DNA from: QANA01 sp963665505
Lineage (GTDB): Bacteria > Bacillota > Clostridia > Christensenellales > Christensenellaceae
Length of the DNA stretch: 64,000 nucleotides
Assembly: GCA_963665505.1 (NCBI GenBank)
Contig: OY762275.1
Span: forward strand, 1,736,001 to 1,800,000
Reading direction: 5' to 3'
Shown: piece by piece, positions 51,961 to 61,768 of the stretch
Layout of the letters: each line of letters begins with the position of its first letter
Position numbering within the stretch: the stretch's first letter is position 1
The notes under the pieces: model-generated
The model's input: the letters and a program-made list of their open reading frames with translations, nothing else
Databases searched by the model: none
What the model was told of the DNA's origin: nothing
Made by a program: the position numbers and the translations under genes

Positions 51961-53055
51961 TCAGTTCTTTTCCAAAATATCGGCTATCCGCTTGCAGGCG
52001 AATCCGTCTCCGTAGGGATTGCTGGCTTTGCTCATTTTTTCATATGCTTTTTTGTCCTTCAGCAGCTCCTTAAAATTATCATAGATAACCTGCTCGTGCG
52101 TCCCCACCAGGCGTAGTGTTCCGGCCGCAATGCCCTCCGGGCGTTCGGTAGTGTCGCGCATGACCAAAACGGGCTTGCCCAGCGAAGGAGCCTCTTCCTG
52201 GATCCCCCCGCTATCGGTCAAAATCAGGTAGCACCTGGCAAGGAAATTATGGAAATCCAACACATCCAGCGGTTCGATGATATGGATACGGCCGCAGCCT
52301 CCCAGTTCCTGCTGCGCCGCTTCCCGTACGGCCGGATTCATATGGATAGGATAAATTGCTTTTATATCCGGATATTCCTCTATGATCCTGCGTATCGCGC
52401 GGAACATGTGATGCATCGGCTCTCCCAAATTCTCGCGCCGGTGCGCCGTGATCAGGATCAGGCGACTGTCCACCGCCCATTGCAGTTCTGGATGAGAATA
52501 ATCCGGCTTCACGGTGGTCTTTAGCGCATCGATCGCCGTATTCCCCGTCACATAGATATCTGCAACCTTCTTTCCTTCTTTGACCAGGTTATTTTTTGAA
52601 AGCTCCGTGGGGGCAAAATTGTATTGTGAGATGATGCCAACTGCCTGTCGGTTAAACTCTTCCGGATACGGAGAATATATATCGTAAGTGCGCAGACCGG
52701 CTTCCACATGGCCTACAGGAATCTGCAAATAAAAGCAGGCAAGTGCGGTCACAAACGTAGTAGATGTATCTCCGTGAACCAACACGACATCCGGCTTTCC
52801 CTTTTCCAAGACCGCTTTTATCCTGTTCAGTATGTTGACTGTGATATCAAACAACGTCTGCTTGTCCATCATGATCGAGAGATCATACTCCGGCACGACA
52901 TGGAAAGCATCCAGCACCTGATCCAACATCTCTCTGTGCTGGCCGGTCACACAAACGACCGTACGAATGTTTTTACGCGTTTTCAGTTCGTTTACCAGGG
53001 GGCACATTTTGATGGCCTCTGGCCGGGTGCCAAACACCAGCATTACCGTTTTCAT
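51961..53055 (-). CDS. wecB: UDP-N-acetylglucosamine 2-epimerase (non-hydrolysing)
   Basis: A 364-aa WecB/MnaA enzyme interconverting UDP-GlcNAc and UDP-ManNAc. VFGTRPEAIKMCPLV, VTGQHREMLDQVL, VHGDTSTTF, GHVEAGLRT, HRRENLGEP and TDSGGIQEEAPSLGKPVL are all intact. AAGGAGGGGG precedes the ATG. With the neighbouring dehydrogenase it could supply ManNAc or, after oxidation, ManNAcA for the polymer. Confidence 0.95.
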   Translation of the reverse strand: MKTVMLVFGTRPEAIKMCPLVNELKTRKNIRTVVCVTGQHREMLDQVLDAFHVVPEYDLSIMMDKQTLFDITVNILNRIKAVLEKGKPDVVLVHGDTSTTFVTALACFYLQIPVGHVEAGLRTYDIYSPYPEEFNRQAVGIISQYNFAPTELSKNNLVKEGKKVADIYVTGNTAIDALKTTVKPDYSHPELQWAVDSRLILITAHRRENLGEPMHHMFRAIRRIIEEYPDIKAIYPIHMNPAVREAAQQELGGCGRIHIIEPLDVLDFHNFLARCYLILTDSGGIQEEAPSLGKPVLVMRDTTERPEGIAAGTLRLVGTHEQVIYDNFKELLKDKKAYEKMSKASNPYGDGFACKRIADILEKN

Positions 53056-53179
53056 ATTCCCCCTCCTTATTGCGATGATATCCTATCTATCCATATAGCA
53101 TTCCGTTATATTGGTGGCTTTTTTATTCTATCATATATATCGGCCATCGCCTACCGTTGCAGGCAAACAGCTGTATGCT

Positions 53180-54400
53180 TCACTTCTGTTTGGTTCTTGT
53201 TCCCCCTGTAACCAGATGTTTGACTTTCCGCATAAAGCGGTACAGCGTATTTGGCATCCCCATCTTTATACTCGATTTTAAAGACGCCACTTTGTTCGCG
53301 TGCCTGAATCTCTCAGCCACAGCAGAGATCCCGGCTTTTTTCCATTGTTCATAAACGGTATAGTCTTTTGATTCCTCTTCAGCAGGCCTCGCCAGTTGTG
53401 GGTTTTCTCTGGCGGCATCTGCAAAAGTGGATGCGACCAGCTGCAAAGACGCGGATACCTTATTCAGATGCCGCATGCCTTTATCGGAATTGGCGATAAC
53501 GACAGAGACCCCGTTATCTTTACAGATCTCCGGGATCACTTTTTCCACGCCCCAGTAATCGCCGATCGTGATATCTCCTGTTCTGGCTGCATTTGCATAT
53601 TTGCAAGTGTAACAGGATGTACGATAATTTCTTGCATACATAAAATAATGGTAATAAAAATCGTTTTGCGGTGTTATCCTGTGTTTTCTTCTGAATATCC
53701 CCCGCAATACCGTATAGGTCCCGTTGCATCCTGCGATTTTTTCCTTGTCCCGAAACGAATACTGGACCAGCTTCCCTTTTTTACGTTCCAGATATTTTAA
53801 ATAGGCGGCAAAAAAACCGGGGCTGGGTACTCCATGACAAATGATCTCCACCGTCAGCAAGTTATCATATTCTTTTCCTAAAGCCCCATATAGACCGGCA
53901 ATCTGACAGGGAGTCCCGGAAAAAAGGACTTTTTTCCCTTCCAACAGGTATTTTTTGATATCTGCCAAAGTATCGCCTATTTCACTCTGCACATATTTGG
54001 AACCGAACATCTTTTTTAACTCTGCCTTCGTGCGGGCAACGGCGTGTACCGCCTTGAATTTTTCATCGAAAATACACCCGCAAACTACGCCTCCCTCCGC
54101 AAGAATGCCATTGGCCAAAGTGCCGAAAACACCGCCGGAAGAAGAGGCCATCAGTAAATCCTTATCCTTGGAAATCGCCGCAAACACCTTTTTTGCGGTT
54201 GCAACGACAGGCTTGTCAATCGGACACGCACGCAAACAGGCGCCACAGCCTATGCATTTGCTGCGGTCTATGACGGGATATAAAAAACCATACTGCATGC
54301 TTTTCATTTCTATCGCCTTTTGCGGGCAAACAGTATAGCACGCGGCGCACCCTGTGCAATGCGCATAATCGAAGTGTATTTTGCTCGCTTGTTCAGTCAT
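53180..54400 (-). CDS. F420-hydrogenase/dehydrogenase beta-subunit-like iron-sulfur protein
   Basis: A 406-aa protein with two 4Fe-4S ferredoxin motifs at the N-terminus (C15, C18, C21, C25 and C49, C52, C55, C59). The F420 hydrogenase beta N- and C-terminal domains follow (SGTPCQIAGLYGAL, EIICHGVPSPGFF, CYTCKYANAARTGDITIGDYWG). Such proteins sit beside pyruvyl transferases in many polysaccharide loci. They may reduce or modify a sugar, but no reaction is proven. It lies 17 bp after the pyruvyl transferase gene. Confidence 0.85.
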   Translation of the reverse strand: MTEQASKIHFDYAHCTGCAACYTVCPQKAIEMKSMQYGFLYPVIDRSKCIGCGACLRACPIDKPVVATAKKVFAAISKDKDLLMASSSGGVFGTLANGILAEGGVVCGCIFDEKFKAVHAVARTKAELKKMFGSKYVQSEIGDTLADIKKYLLEGKKVLFSGTPCQIAGLYGALGKEYDNLLTVEIICHGVPSPGFFAAYLKYLERKKGKLVQYSFRDKEKIAGCNGTYTVLRGIFRRKHRITPQNDFYYHYFMYARNYRTSCYTCKYANAARTGDITIGDYWGVEKVIPEICKDNGVSVVIANSDKGMRHLNKVSASLQLVASTFADAARENPQLARPAEEESKDYTVYEQWKKAGISAVAERFRHANKVASLKSSIKMGMPNTLYRFMRKVKHLVTGGTRTKQK

Positions 54401-54417
54401 ACAAAATCTCCCTGCTT

Positions 54418-55509
54418 TTAAAGACGAAACCGGAGAAAATCCCGGGACGCGCGCAGTTTATTCTCCAATAGTTTGTTTACCCGTTCGAAATCCACCGGGG
54501 CCAACACCTGCGGATCCGCCACCGATTCGGCACTGATTTTTATCTGCCGCTGTTTCAGGCCGCACAAATCCAGTATGCTCTCCAGACGAGTGTTGTATTT
54601 CCCCCTATACCCTGCTATCACCGGCGTGTTCATCCGGATAGAAAACGCAACCCCATGAAAAGAATTGGTAACGACCAATTCCGCATCGCGAATAAGGGCG
54701 ACAAAATCCTGCGGGGTCTGGTAGGAAAGATCAAAATCGATATATTTGTATTTTCTTTTAGAAAACGCGATATGTGCGACTTTGTACCCGTACCGTCCGG
54801 CCAGCTGGTGCGCATATTGTGCAAAGTTCTGGTCTTCCCCATCCAGGGAAAACACTAAAATGTATTTTTCCTTTATCCTGCGTTTCCCGCAGAATGTGCT
54901 CCACATCTCCCGGTCCAGCAGGAATATGGGGTCCATTGCCAGCTGCCCATAGACTCCGCATTCCTTCAGCACAGATAAGCCGCTGCTCTCCCGTACGGAT
55001 ATCCCTTTAAAATCATGCAGGAATGTTTTTGCTTCCGCAATTTCATTTTCCGATAATTCCGCTTTCCCAAAACTCGCCGCGTAGGCATATTTCTCTTTTT
55101 TGCCCTTAACAAAAGAAAGATAATATTCTTTCTGATACACACCGTTATATTCCTTATTCCAGACCTGATCACTGCCGGTGATATACAGATCAAAATCATT
55201 GCAGTATTTTACGAGCTGATCGTAAGATGTGAATGTATGCGTTTTAGGGATATACTTTCTGATAAAGGCGTCAAATACATTACAGAATCTGATCCTTTGC
55301 GGGAGGTATGCCAACGTTGCCGCAAGCATTATCGGGAACGGCTTGCTTTGTGCAATACAGTATTTCTTTTTGAGCGTGTATCTTTTGGGGATATAATCGA
55401 TCAGCTTGACTATATGCCCGGCATTCGCAAGATACCTGTTCAACGCATATGCCTGCAGGACAGAACCATAGTTCTGCCCAAAATGTATTGTTATGATACC
55501 GATCTTCAT
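54418..55509 (-). CDS. Polysaccharide pyruvyl transferase family protein
   Basis: A 363-aa protein of the CsaB/WcaK-like family that adds pyruvate ketals to sugars. IITIHFGQNYGSVLQAYALN (about 5-24) opens the first domain. YITGSDQVWNKEYNG and VTNSFHGVAFSIRMNTPVIA are the family signatures. AAGGAGAAACAG precedes the ATG. It is paired with the F420-like iron-sulfur protein downstream. Confidence 0.88.
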   Translation of the reverse strand: MKIGIITIHFGQNYGSVLQAYALNRYLANAGHIVKLIDYIPKRYTLKKKYCIAQSKPFPIMLAATLAYLPQRIRFCNVFDAFIRKYIPKTHTFTSYDQLVKYCNDFDLYITGSDQVWNKEYNGVYQKEYYLSFVKGKKEKYAYAASFGKAELSENEIAEAKTFLHDFKGISVRESSGLSVLKECGVYGQLAMDPIFLLDREMWSTFCGKRRIKEKYILVFSLDGEDQNFAQYAHQLAGRYGYKVAHIAFSKRKYKYIDFDLSYQTPQDFVALIRDAELVVTNSFHGVAFSIRMNTPVIAGYRGKYNTRLESILDLCGLKQRQIKISAESVADPQVLAPVDFERVNKLLENKLRASRDFLRFRL

Positions 55510-55519
55510 CTGTTTCTCC

Positions 55520-56923
55520 TTAAGGGCGGGATACGGTTTTGCGCTTCACTAAAAAACGATACACCGCTATCAACACAATGCCCGTGGAAATGATCAGCCA
55601 GCCGATAGCAACGAACGTATTGTTCAAATAGAAAAGTGCCGTACTGATTGCCAACAGTATGATCACGAGCAATAGATATCTATAATCGATATGGAACCGT
55701 ATATACTTCCCAAGCGCAATGATACGAATGAGTACATTTACCAAATATCCTGCAAACATGCCATAGGAAGCCCCTATGATTCCAAATCGTTTTACACAGA
55801 GAAGCGCTATGCCGACACATACGATACAGCCGGCGAGTGTGGAAGCAAAAAGCATTTTCGTCTTTTTTATCGAGTAAAAGATATTGCCGATAAAAGAAGC
55901 GTACGCATGGACCGCAGACACAATCAGGGTGATCGGCACAATGCTCCGTGCGGCACTGTAAGATGTATAGACCAGATAGGGAAAAGTGAGTTCGATTGCC
56001 GGGATCAATGCGGCAGTCGCAAGTCCTATGATGACCATATACATTGTGGAAGCCGACGTATAGAACGCGGTATCATGCTTTACCTTATTCTCATGCTCAA
56101 AAGACACGCTCTGCCATGCGTATGTGAAACAGGTAACGACAAATACGATCAATGTCGAAAATTTGCTGCCTATCGCAAAAAGTCCGTTTGCATCATTTCC
56201 AAGAATATATTGGATCACCAATTTACCTGAGGAATTCAATATCCAATAACTCATCGCATTGACGCCAAGGGGCAGCGTGAACAAAAGCATCTGACGCATC
56301 ATCTTCTTGTCGGCCTGTTTTAGGCGTATATCCCGGATACAGTGTGTTCTCCATTCGATGTACACACACTGGCATAAACCGCCGAGTATATACGCGATGA
56401 ATAAGGAAGAATAATCCAGCCCCCCAAAAACGATCATGACCGTATTGCTGGCAGCCGTCACCAGCGTTGCGATCACCCCGGATATTGCGAAGTCCGCATC
56501 CCTTTTCATCCCGCGTGCCATAAAAGACATATGTTGTATCAATGCGCACATGTACGTGTAAACAACGATCCAAAGAAAATATTGTATGTTGCTGCATAAC
56601 CCCAGGGCAATGGCACCCATAACAAATGCAAGGCTGGAAATAAGAAAGATCGTCATAGCGCTGGCGCTTACTTTGTTTTGTTCTTCTTTGGTTTTGGCTT
56701 CATACATAAAGCGCAGCAGCGTAGACCATATTTCAAAAAACAAAAAATAGATGACTATATTGGAATAGGTGCAGGCAACATCATAGATGCCATACTCGGC
56801 TGTCGGTATATATTTTGTATATAACGGAAGGAAAATAATGCCTATCAGTTTTGAAAGCACGCTGCCCACTAAAAACAGGGCCGACGATTTTACGAATTTG
56901 CCGATCTCTTTGTTCATTTTCAT
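55520..56923 (-). CDS. Wzx-type polysaccharide flippase
   Basis: A 467-aa MOP-superfamily membrane protein with about 14 hydrophobic segments that would flip lipid-linked repeat units across the membrane. SSALFLVGSVLSKLIGIIFL near the N-terminus and PTAEYGIYDVACTY are typical. The frame extends to 56968, but the ATG at 56923 overlaps the upstream glycosyltransferase stop as ATGA, so it is preferred. Confidence 0.85.
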   Translation of the reverse strand: MKMNKEIGKFVKSSALFLVGSVLSKLIGIIFLPLYTKYIPTAEYGIYDVACTYSNIVIYFLFFEIWSTLLRFMYEAKTKEEQNKVSASAMTIFLISSLAFVMGAIALGLCSNIQYFLWIVVYTYMCALIQHMSFMARGMKRDADFAISGVIATLVTAASNTVMIVFGGLDYSSLFIAYILGGLCQCVYIEWRTHCIRDIRLKQADKKMMRQMLLFTLPLGVNAMSYWILNSSGKLVIQYILGNDANGLFAIGSKFSTLIVFVVTCFTYAWQSVSFEHENKVKHDTAFYTSASTMYMVIIGLATAALIPAIELTFPYLVYTSYSAARSIVPITLIVSAVHAYASFIGNIFYSIKKTKMLFASTLAGCIVCVGIALLCVKRFGIIGASYGMFAGYLVNVLIRIIALGKYIRFHIDYRYLLLVIILLAISTALFYLNNTFVAIGWLIISTGIVLIAVYRFLVKRKTVSRP

Positions 56924-58008
56924 ACTGTGCTCACCAAATCCGCCAATATTTTTCTTTCTTTTTGCCATGTGTTTTCCCGATTGAATTTTTCCATGGCGCT
57001 TCGCATAGACCCTATATCGGCGGAACGTATCGTTTCATATAGATTTTCTCCGCAGGCCCCAATACCGGTATCCGTCAAAAGTTTCTTCAGCGTCGGATTC
57101 TCATTTCCAAACATCGGCAGTCCTACGCTTGCATACTCAAATACCTTATTGGGGGCGCAAAGAATGTTATTTGGTTTATCGCATTCATAATATAGCAATC
57201 CGATATCCCCATAACAAAGCACACTTGCGAGCTGTGCATACGGTACGCGGCCCAGGAACAATATGTTATCCGCCTGTTGCTCCTGTGCCATATCTTTCAA
57301 GGATTCCAGAAGGCTTCCGTCCCCCACCAAAATCAAAGACAACGCATCGGAATGGGCAAGTACTTCCCGCAATACCTTTTCCAGCCCGCGGCCTTTTATG
57401 ATTACGCCCGCATAAACAAGGCATGTTTTTTCAGAATTACGGGTTATAAATTCATTCACTTTGCACAGTATCGCATCGTTCGCTTTTTCCTGCCGGGGCA
57501 GACTGGAGATATTGCGGATCGCGCGCGGCTTTTCTTTCAGTCTGAAATGGGCAGCCATCGCCTGTGCCCGCTCTTCATTGGCACATGTTACGGCATCCGC
57601 TTTTCGAATGATCCGCTTTTCCAACAGATAAAAAAACCAATTCCGTAAACCGAACTTTTTCCGCTTCTCAGGAATATAGTATTCATACGCGTCATACAAT
57701 ACTTTTTTTACCCTGTTCCGTATCAAAAGACAGGGAAACGCCGCATAAAAATTCAGGCCATAGACGATAGCCGGTTTCTCCCGTCGTATATATTTTTTGC
57801 ACTGAAAAACAAAATCAAAATATCTGGAATAAGCTTTTCTTTTATCAGACGGCATTGTGATAACCGTCAAATTCTGTTGATCGGCGTTATATGATCCGTC
57901 AGAAGTCAACACGGTCGTATCAAAATATTCTGCCAGTATATCAGCCAATCTTTGCCCTCTGACATCGCAGTCAAAGCGCTCATAGGCAATGACAATACAT
58001 TTTTTCAT
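56920..58008 (-). CDS. Glycosyltransferase family 4-like (1)
   Basis: A 362-aa GT-B glycosyltransferase. The donor-binding half has VYAGVIIKGRGLEKVLREV (about 198-216), LVGDGSLLESLKDMA and PNKVFEYASVGLPMFGNENP (about 287-306), with the usual E-x7-E type motif. Acceptor and donor are unknown. It overlaps the polymerase gene by 4 bp and the flippase by 4 bp. Confidence 0.85.
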   Translation of the reverse strand: MKKCIVIAYERFDCDVRGQRLADILAEYFDTTVLTSDGSYNADQQNLTVITMPSDKRKAYSRYFDFVFQCKKYIRREKPAIVYGLNFYAAFPCLLIRNRVKKVLYDAYEYYIPEKRKKFGLRNWFFYLLEKRIIRKADAVTCANEERAQAMAAHFRLKEKPRAIRNISSLPRQEKANDAILCKVNEFITRNSEKTCLVYAGVIIKGRGLEKVLREVLAHSDALSLILVGDGSLLESLKDMAQEQQADNILFLGRVPYAQLASVLCYGDIGLLYYECDKPNNILCAPNKVFEYASVGLPMFGNENPTLKKLLTDTGIGACGENLYETIRSADIGSMRSAMEKFNRENTWQKERKILADLVSTV

Positions 58009-59330
58009 TGCATTTCTCCGATACTGGACATCGACTTGGGCCTCGATTTCGCAATGATTTTATTAAACAAAATCCAAACAAGGATCATAACAGTCTCATT
58101 GATCAGGGTGCTGACATAAGAAGAAGAACCGCCGCGGCCTAACGTCAGCAATATGATGATCTGGTATACAGTCAACACGGACAGGGATTTTACTTTATCG
58201 AAATACCGGAAGTACAACCCGATCAGAGTCCCCATAATGATTGCATGCACCCAGAAAAAATCCATTCCGAATACAATAAACGATTCTCCCAGAATGGAAG
58301 GCAGCGTCACCGAATATCCGCTGTTGCCATAAGTTAAACCCGTAAGTGCCGTCGTAAAAAAAATATTGACGGCTACCGATGGTTTCCCCGGCCAAAATAC
58401 CGAAGGGATCGGTGTGCAGAGTATCCATAAAATAAATTGGATCCCGCTGATGGAAGAGGCCAGATTCGTTTCGATATAAGAATAATAGGTGGGGTAATAT
58501 GTTTCGGACGTAAATAGATCTATAAAGGAGTCGCCATATGTCCTGTCCTGGATAGAACTGCCGGAACGGATATCCACAAAACCAATCAGCAATGGAACGG
58601 ATATTATTCCCAGAATGATCAATATCCTGATGTATTTTTTCAGATTTTTTTTGATGCCGTCTTTTGTCATCATGAAACAGGTCATAAACATGAATAAAAT
58701 ATGCACCATGATTTCATACCGACTCAGATAGTTTACCAGCAAATAGTCGAAATAAGCCCACATGAGAAGCAATAGTACCAGTCGCCGTTTCTTGTTTGCT
58801 TTGATCAGATTGTATAAATGCATAAGAAAGAACGGCATGGCCAGCAAATTTACCGTATCAAAAATACTTATAATGCTATTATTGGCCCGTGCATATCTCT
58901 TTGCTACGATGTTCGCATCACTTACGCCCGAAAAGTTCCATAAATCGCTTATGCGTACTGTCGGTATAAATAAGTTGACAAGAAGCGTAAGAAAGAATAC
59001 CCATGTGGCGATCTTGTAAATATTGGGGTTCGCATTCAAGATCAGATCATCTACCGTATTCCCCGCGTTTTCCGGTATCGCTTCTTTTTTCCGCATAAAG
59101 AAACGGATCGTCCCGAGAAAAAGGAATAGATAGATCACATAATAAATAATATATTTATCATCTACCGTCGTTATGGCAATACCCAAGCCGGAATATATAA
59201 AAATAGAGGCAGTAGAAAACACAAGCACCAACTTCTGAACAACGGATAGGTGCTTTTTATAAAACAACGCCAGTATGCCAAAAGTTATCAGTGTGATTAG
59301 TAGTATCGTTGAAAATGAATAATCATACAT
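58005..59330 (-). CDS. Wzy-type O-antigen/EPS polymerase
   Basis: A 441-aa membrane protein with about 10 to 12 hydrophobic segments and a large loop around residues 255-300 (DIRSGSSIQDRTYGDSFIDL). This is the layout of Wzy polymerases, which lack conserved sequence motifs. The first ATG (59339) touches GAGG; the ATG at 59330, nine bases after it, is more likely. Its place between glycosyltransferases supports the call. Confidence 0.75.
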   Translation of the reverse strand: MYDYSFSTILLITLITFGILALFYKKHLSVVQKLVLVFSTASIFIYSGLGIAITTVDDKYIIYYVIYLFLFLGTIRFFMRKKEAIPENAGNTVDDLILNANPNIYKIATWVFFLTLLVNLFIPTVRISDLWNFSGVSDANIVAKRYARANNSIISIFDTVNLLAMPFFLMHLYNLIKANKKRRLVLLLLMWAYFDYLLVNYLSRYEIMVHILFMFMTCFMMTKDGIKKNLKKYIRILIILGIISVPLLIGFVDIRSGSSIQDRTYGDSFIDLFTSETYYPTYYSYIETNLASSISGIQFILWILCTPIPSVFWPGKPSVAVNIFFTTALTGLTYGNSGYSVTLPSILGESFIVFGMDFFWVHAIIMGTLIGLYFRYFDKVKSLSVLTVYQIIILLTLGRGGSSSYVSTLINETVMILVWILFNKIIAKSRPKSMSSIGEMQ

Positions 59331-59403
59331 GTAAATCATCCTCGATCACGCCCGCATAACGAACGAGATTTTTTTAAAAAAGCTTTCTACGTAAAGATGT
59401 ATT

Positions 59404-60561
59404 TCAAGAATACCGGCCAATTATGTCGTGGAACATCTTTTTATGACCCGCCACAGCCGCGTCCTTTTTTTGTTTTTGTACATAATAGCGCAGCACATTG
59501 TCCGATAACAAGTTGAATTCCGCAGTATCCATGGCCGCAAGTTTTTCCAGTGCAGAAACAAATGCATCCACTTTATCTAAAGCGCAAACGTAACCGGCAG
59601 TCCCGTCCAAATCATCCCAGGGGGTCGTCCCTTTGCTCAGCACGACGGGGCACCCATTGGCAAGCGCTTCCGCAATGACATGCCCATAATTTTCATTCAG
59701 CGTCGGGAAGAGAAAACAATCGTATGCTGCAAACACCGCCCCCACTTCCGATGGATCCAATACCCTCTTATACGAAACGGTAATGTTTGCCGGCGCATGC
59801 TTTGCGATATCCAGACACGCATTCCAGTATTCCGTCGATTCCAACGGTCCGTACACATCAAAAACAGCCTCGCTATGCATTTTGCTTACAGCTTCCACGG
59901 CAAGTTTCAGATTTTTTACCATATGGATACGGGAAACAAACGCGATCCGCAGTTTCCCCGGTGTTTTTACATACCCGACTCTGGGCTTTCCCGGGGCAGC
60001 CGAGATATTTGCCACTAAAGATATCCTTTCGGCCGGCGCACCGATATACTTTTGCAATCCCGCATATTCGTCCGCACTTGTTGCATGGAACCATGCATTT
60101 TTATACAAACCCAATTTAGAAACCAAAAATAGGTAGGGTACTTTTTTATATGCCTTGATTGCGACCCGGTCTTTACTGACTTCCCCCCGCGGGGAAAACA
60201 AAACGGGAATATGCATTTGCTTCCCTAATTTTAGCGTACACAGCTTTATTTCGGGATGCAATATACCGGAAAACCAAATCAAGTCTGGCCGCACCTCCTC
60301 AAATAATGCCCGCAGCCTTTTTATACGAAAATTATATACGCCATCCGCAATATATTTGACCTTCGCCTTGCCGACCTGGTTCCAGCCATTTTGGATCCCC
60401 GGCAGTTTTTGCTTTTCATCCAGATCATGGTTTGCCGCAATTATATAAAAATCGAACTCGTCCGCACAAGCATCTATCGTATTCCGTATACTTGTTAGCG
60501 GCCCTCCGCATCTTTTCGCAGGTATATAAAAACCGTTGAAAATCAGAATTTTTCCCCTCAT
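59404..60561 (-). CDS. Glycosyltransferase family 4-like (2)
   Basis: A 385-aa GT-B enzyme. FNGFYIPAKRCGGPLTSI begins the acceptor domain. RIAFVSRIHMVKNLKLAVEAV (about 209-229) and FPTLNENYGHVIAEALANGCPVV (about 299-321) form the donor site. The frame extends 36 codons upstream into the previous gene, but the ATG at 60561 follows that stop by one base. Confidence 0.86.
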   Translation of the reverse strand: MRGKILIFNGFYIPAKRCGGPLTSIRNTIDACADEFDFYIIAANHDLDEKQKLPGIQNGWNQVGKAKVKYIADGVYNFRIKRLRALFEEVRPDLIWFSGILHPEIKLCTLKLGKQMHIPVLFSPRGEVSKDRVAIKAYKKVPYLFLVSKLGLYKNAWFHATSADEYAGLQKYIGAPAERISLVANISAAPGKPRVGYVKTPGKLRIAFVSRIHMVKNLKLAVEAVSKMHSEAVFDVYGPLESTEYWNACLDIAKHAPANITVSYKRVLDPSEVGAVFAAYDCFLFPTLNENYGHVIAEALANGCPVVLSKGTTPWDDLDGTAGYVCALDKVDAFVSALEKLAAMDTAEFNLLSDNVLRYYVQKQKKDAAVAGHKKMFHDIIGRYS

Positions 60562-60562
60562 A

Positions 60563-61768
60563 TCATCGATTTTCCGATCCGGTAAGCCCGGAATCGTTTC
60601 CCTTTCCCAATGCATATAGTACTTGATAAAACTGTTTTTCGAAACACTCGACGGAGAACAGCTCATCAAAAGTTGTCAATGTGCGGGCCCTCATAGCATC
60701 GTAATCAGATTGTGTCATAGAGAGGATCTGCGCAACAACTGCATCTATCGTTTCCTTTGTCATGTTGAAACCGATTTCCCTCTGGCTGACAATTTGGGAT
60801 ATATCTCCGCTGATATTATTTAGAAGAGGGATCCCAAACTGCAGATAATCGATCGATTTCATCGTCATGCCGACGCATACGGAGTTTTTCATTACATTAA
60901 AAGCAAAATGACATTGCCGCAAAATCCGGTACTTCTCGTCGTCTTCGAATATCGTGCCGTGATCTACTGTCCTGGCGCCCGCATCCCGTACGATTTGAAG
61001 CAGTAGAGCCTTTTGTTCACCGGCGCCGATCATGTGGAAATTCACTTTCCGGTATCTGCCCATGCTCTGAATAAATTGTCCGATGCTTTCTATATCGATG
61101 ATGTTGTTCACAGAGCCAAGATAACACACATTCAATTCATTTTCAGAAAACCGCGTCCCTTCCGTAAGCACCGCATATTTCGGTTTGCAAAAATAGATGG
61201 TCCGTATGCGAATATCCGGCTGCTTTTTTTGCAAAATATCACGGAAATAATTGCATTCCGTGATGACATAATCCATGTTTTGGATATAAGAATCCCGCAA
61301 CCTTTTCCAGATAGCAAACGGAAACTGAAGGTTTTTTTTCAGCCGGTCTCCCACAGGGATGGACTCCGGCCACATATCGCCTATTTCGCCAATCAGAAGC
61401 GCATCATGCCTCTTTCTATACTTGGAAAAGACTTTAAACAAGTAATTTGGCGGCGTACTGACATAAACGATATCCGGATCTATTTGAGAAACGTATTTCC
61501 CCGCTTTACGTGCGAACTGTATCAGAGAAAAAATCCGTTTTACCGACAAGTTTTTTTTGTACGGAGGCACATGTAGAAGGACAAGGTTCTCCCTCTTAGC
61601 CAAATACCTTGCTTTTGTACGATGGTCAAAATCGGCCGAGACAATCGTAGCATCATAACCGCAGTTTTTTAGCAACGCAACGATATATTTTGTCCTGATC
61701 GCATAGTTATAGCTGTCATTACACGAAATAATGATCGCTTTCTTCGTAGAGTTACCCTTTGTTTTCAT
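60563..61768 (-). CDS. Glycosyltransferase family 4-like (3)
   Basis: A 401-aa GT-B protein. AIIISCNDSYNYAIRTKYIV opens it and LNVCYLGSVNNIIDIESIGQ (about 232-251) starts the donor domain. The C-terminal VGMTMKSIDYLQFGIPLLNN is the nucleotide-sugar motif. It is less canonical than its neighbours and may be WcaI-like. It overlaps the ATP-grasp gene by 17 bp. Confidence 0.8.
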   Translation of the reverse strand: MKTKGNSTKKAIIISCNDSYNYAIRTKYIVALLKNCGYDATIVSADFDHRTKARYLAKRENLVLLHVPPYKKNLSVKRIFSLIQFARKAGKYVSQIDPDIVYVSTPPNYLFKVFSKYRKRHDALLIGEIGDMWPESIPVGDRLKKNLQFPFAIWKRLRDSYIQNMDYVITECNYFRDILQKKQPDIRIRTIYFCKPKYAVLTEGTRFSENELNVCYLGSVNNIIDIESIGQFIQSMGRYRKVNFHMIGAGEQKALLLQIVRDAGARTVDHGTIFEDDEKYRILRQCHFAFNVMKNSVCVGMTMKSIDYLQFGIPLLNNISGDISQIVSQREIGFNMTKETIDAVVAQILSMTQSDYDAMRARTLTTFDELFSVECFEKQFYQVLYALGKGNDSGLTGSENR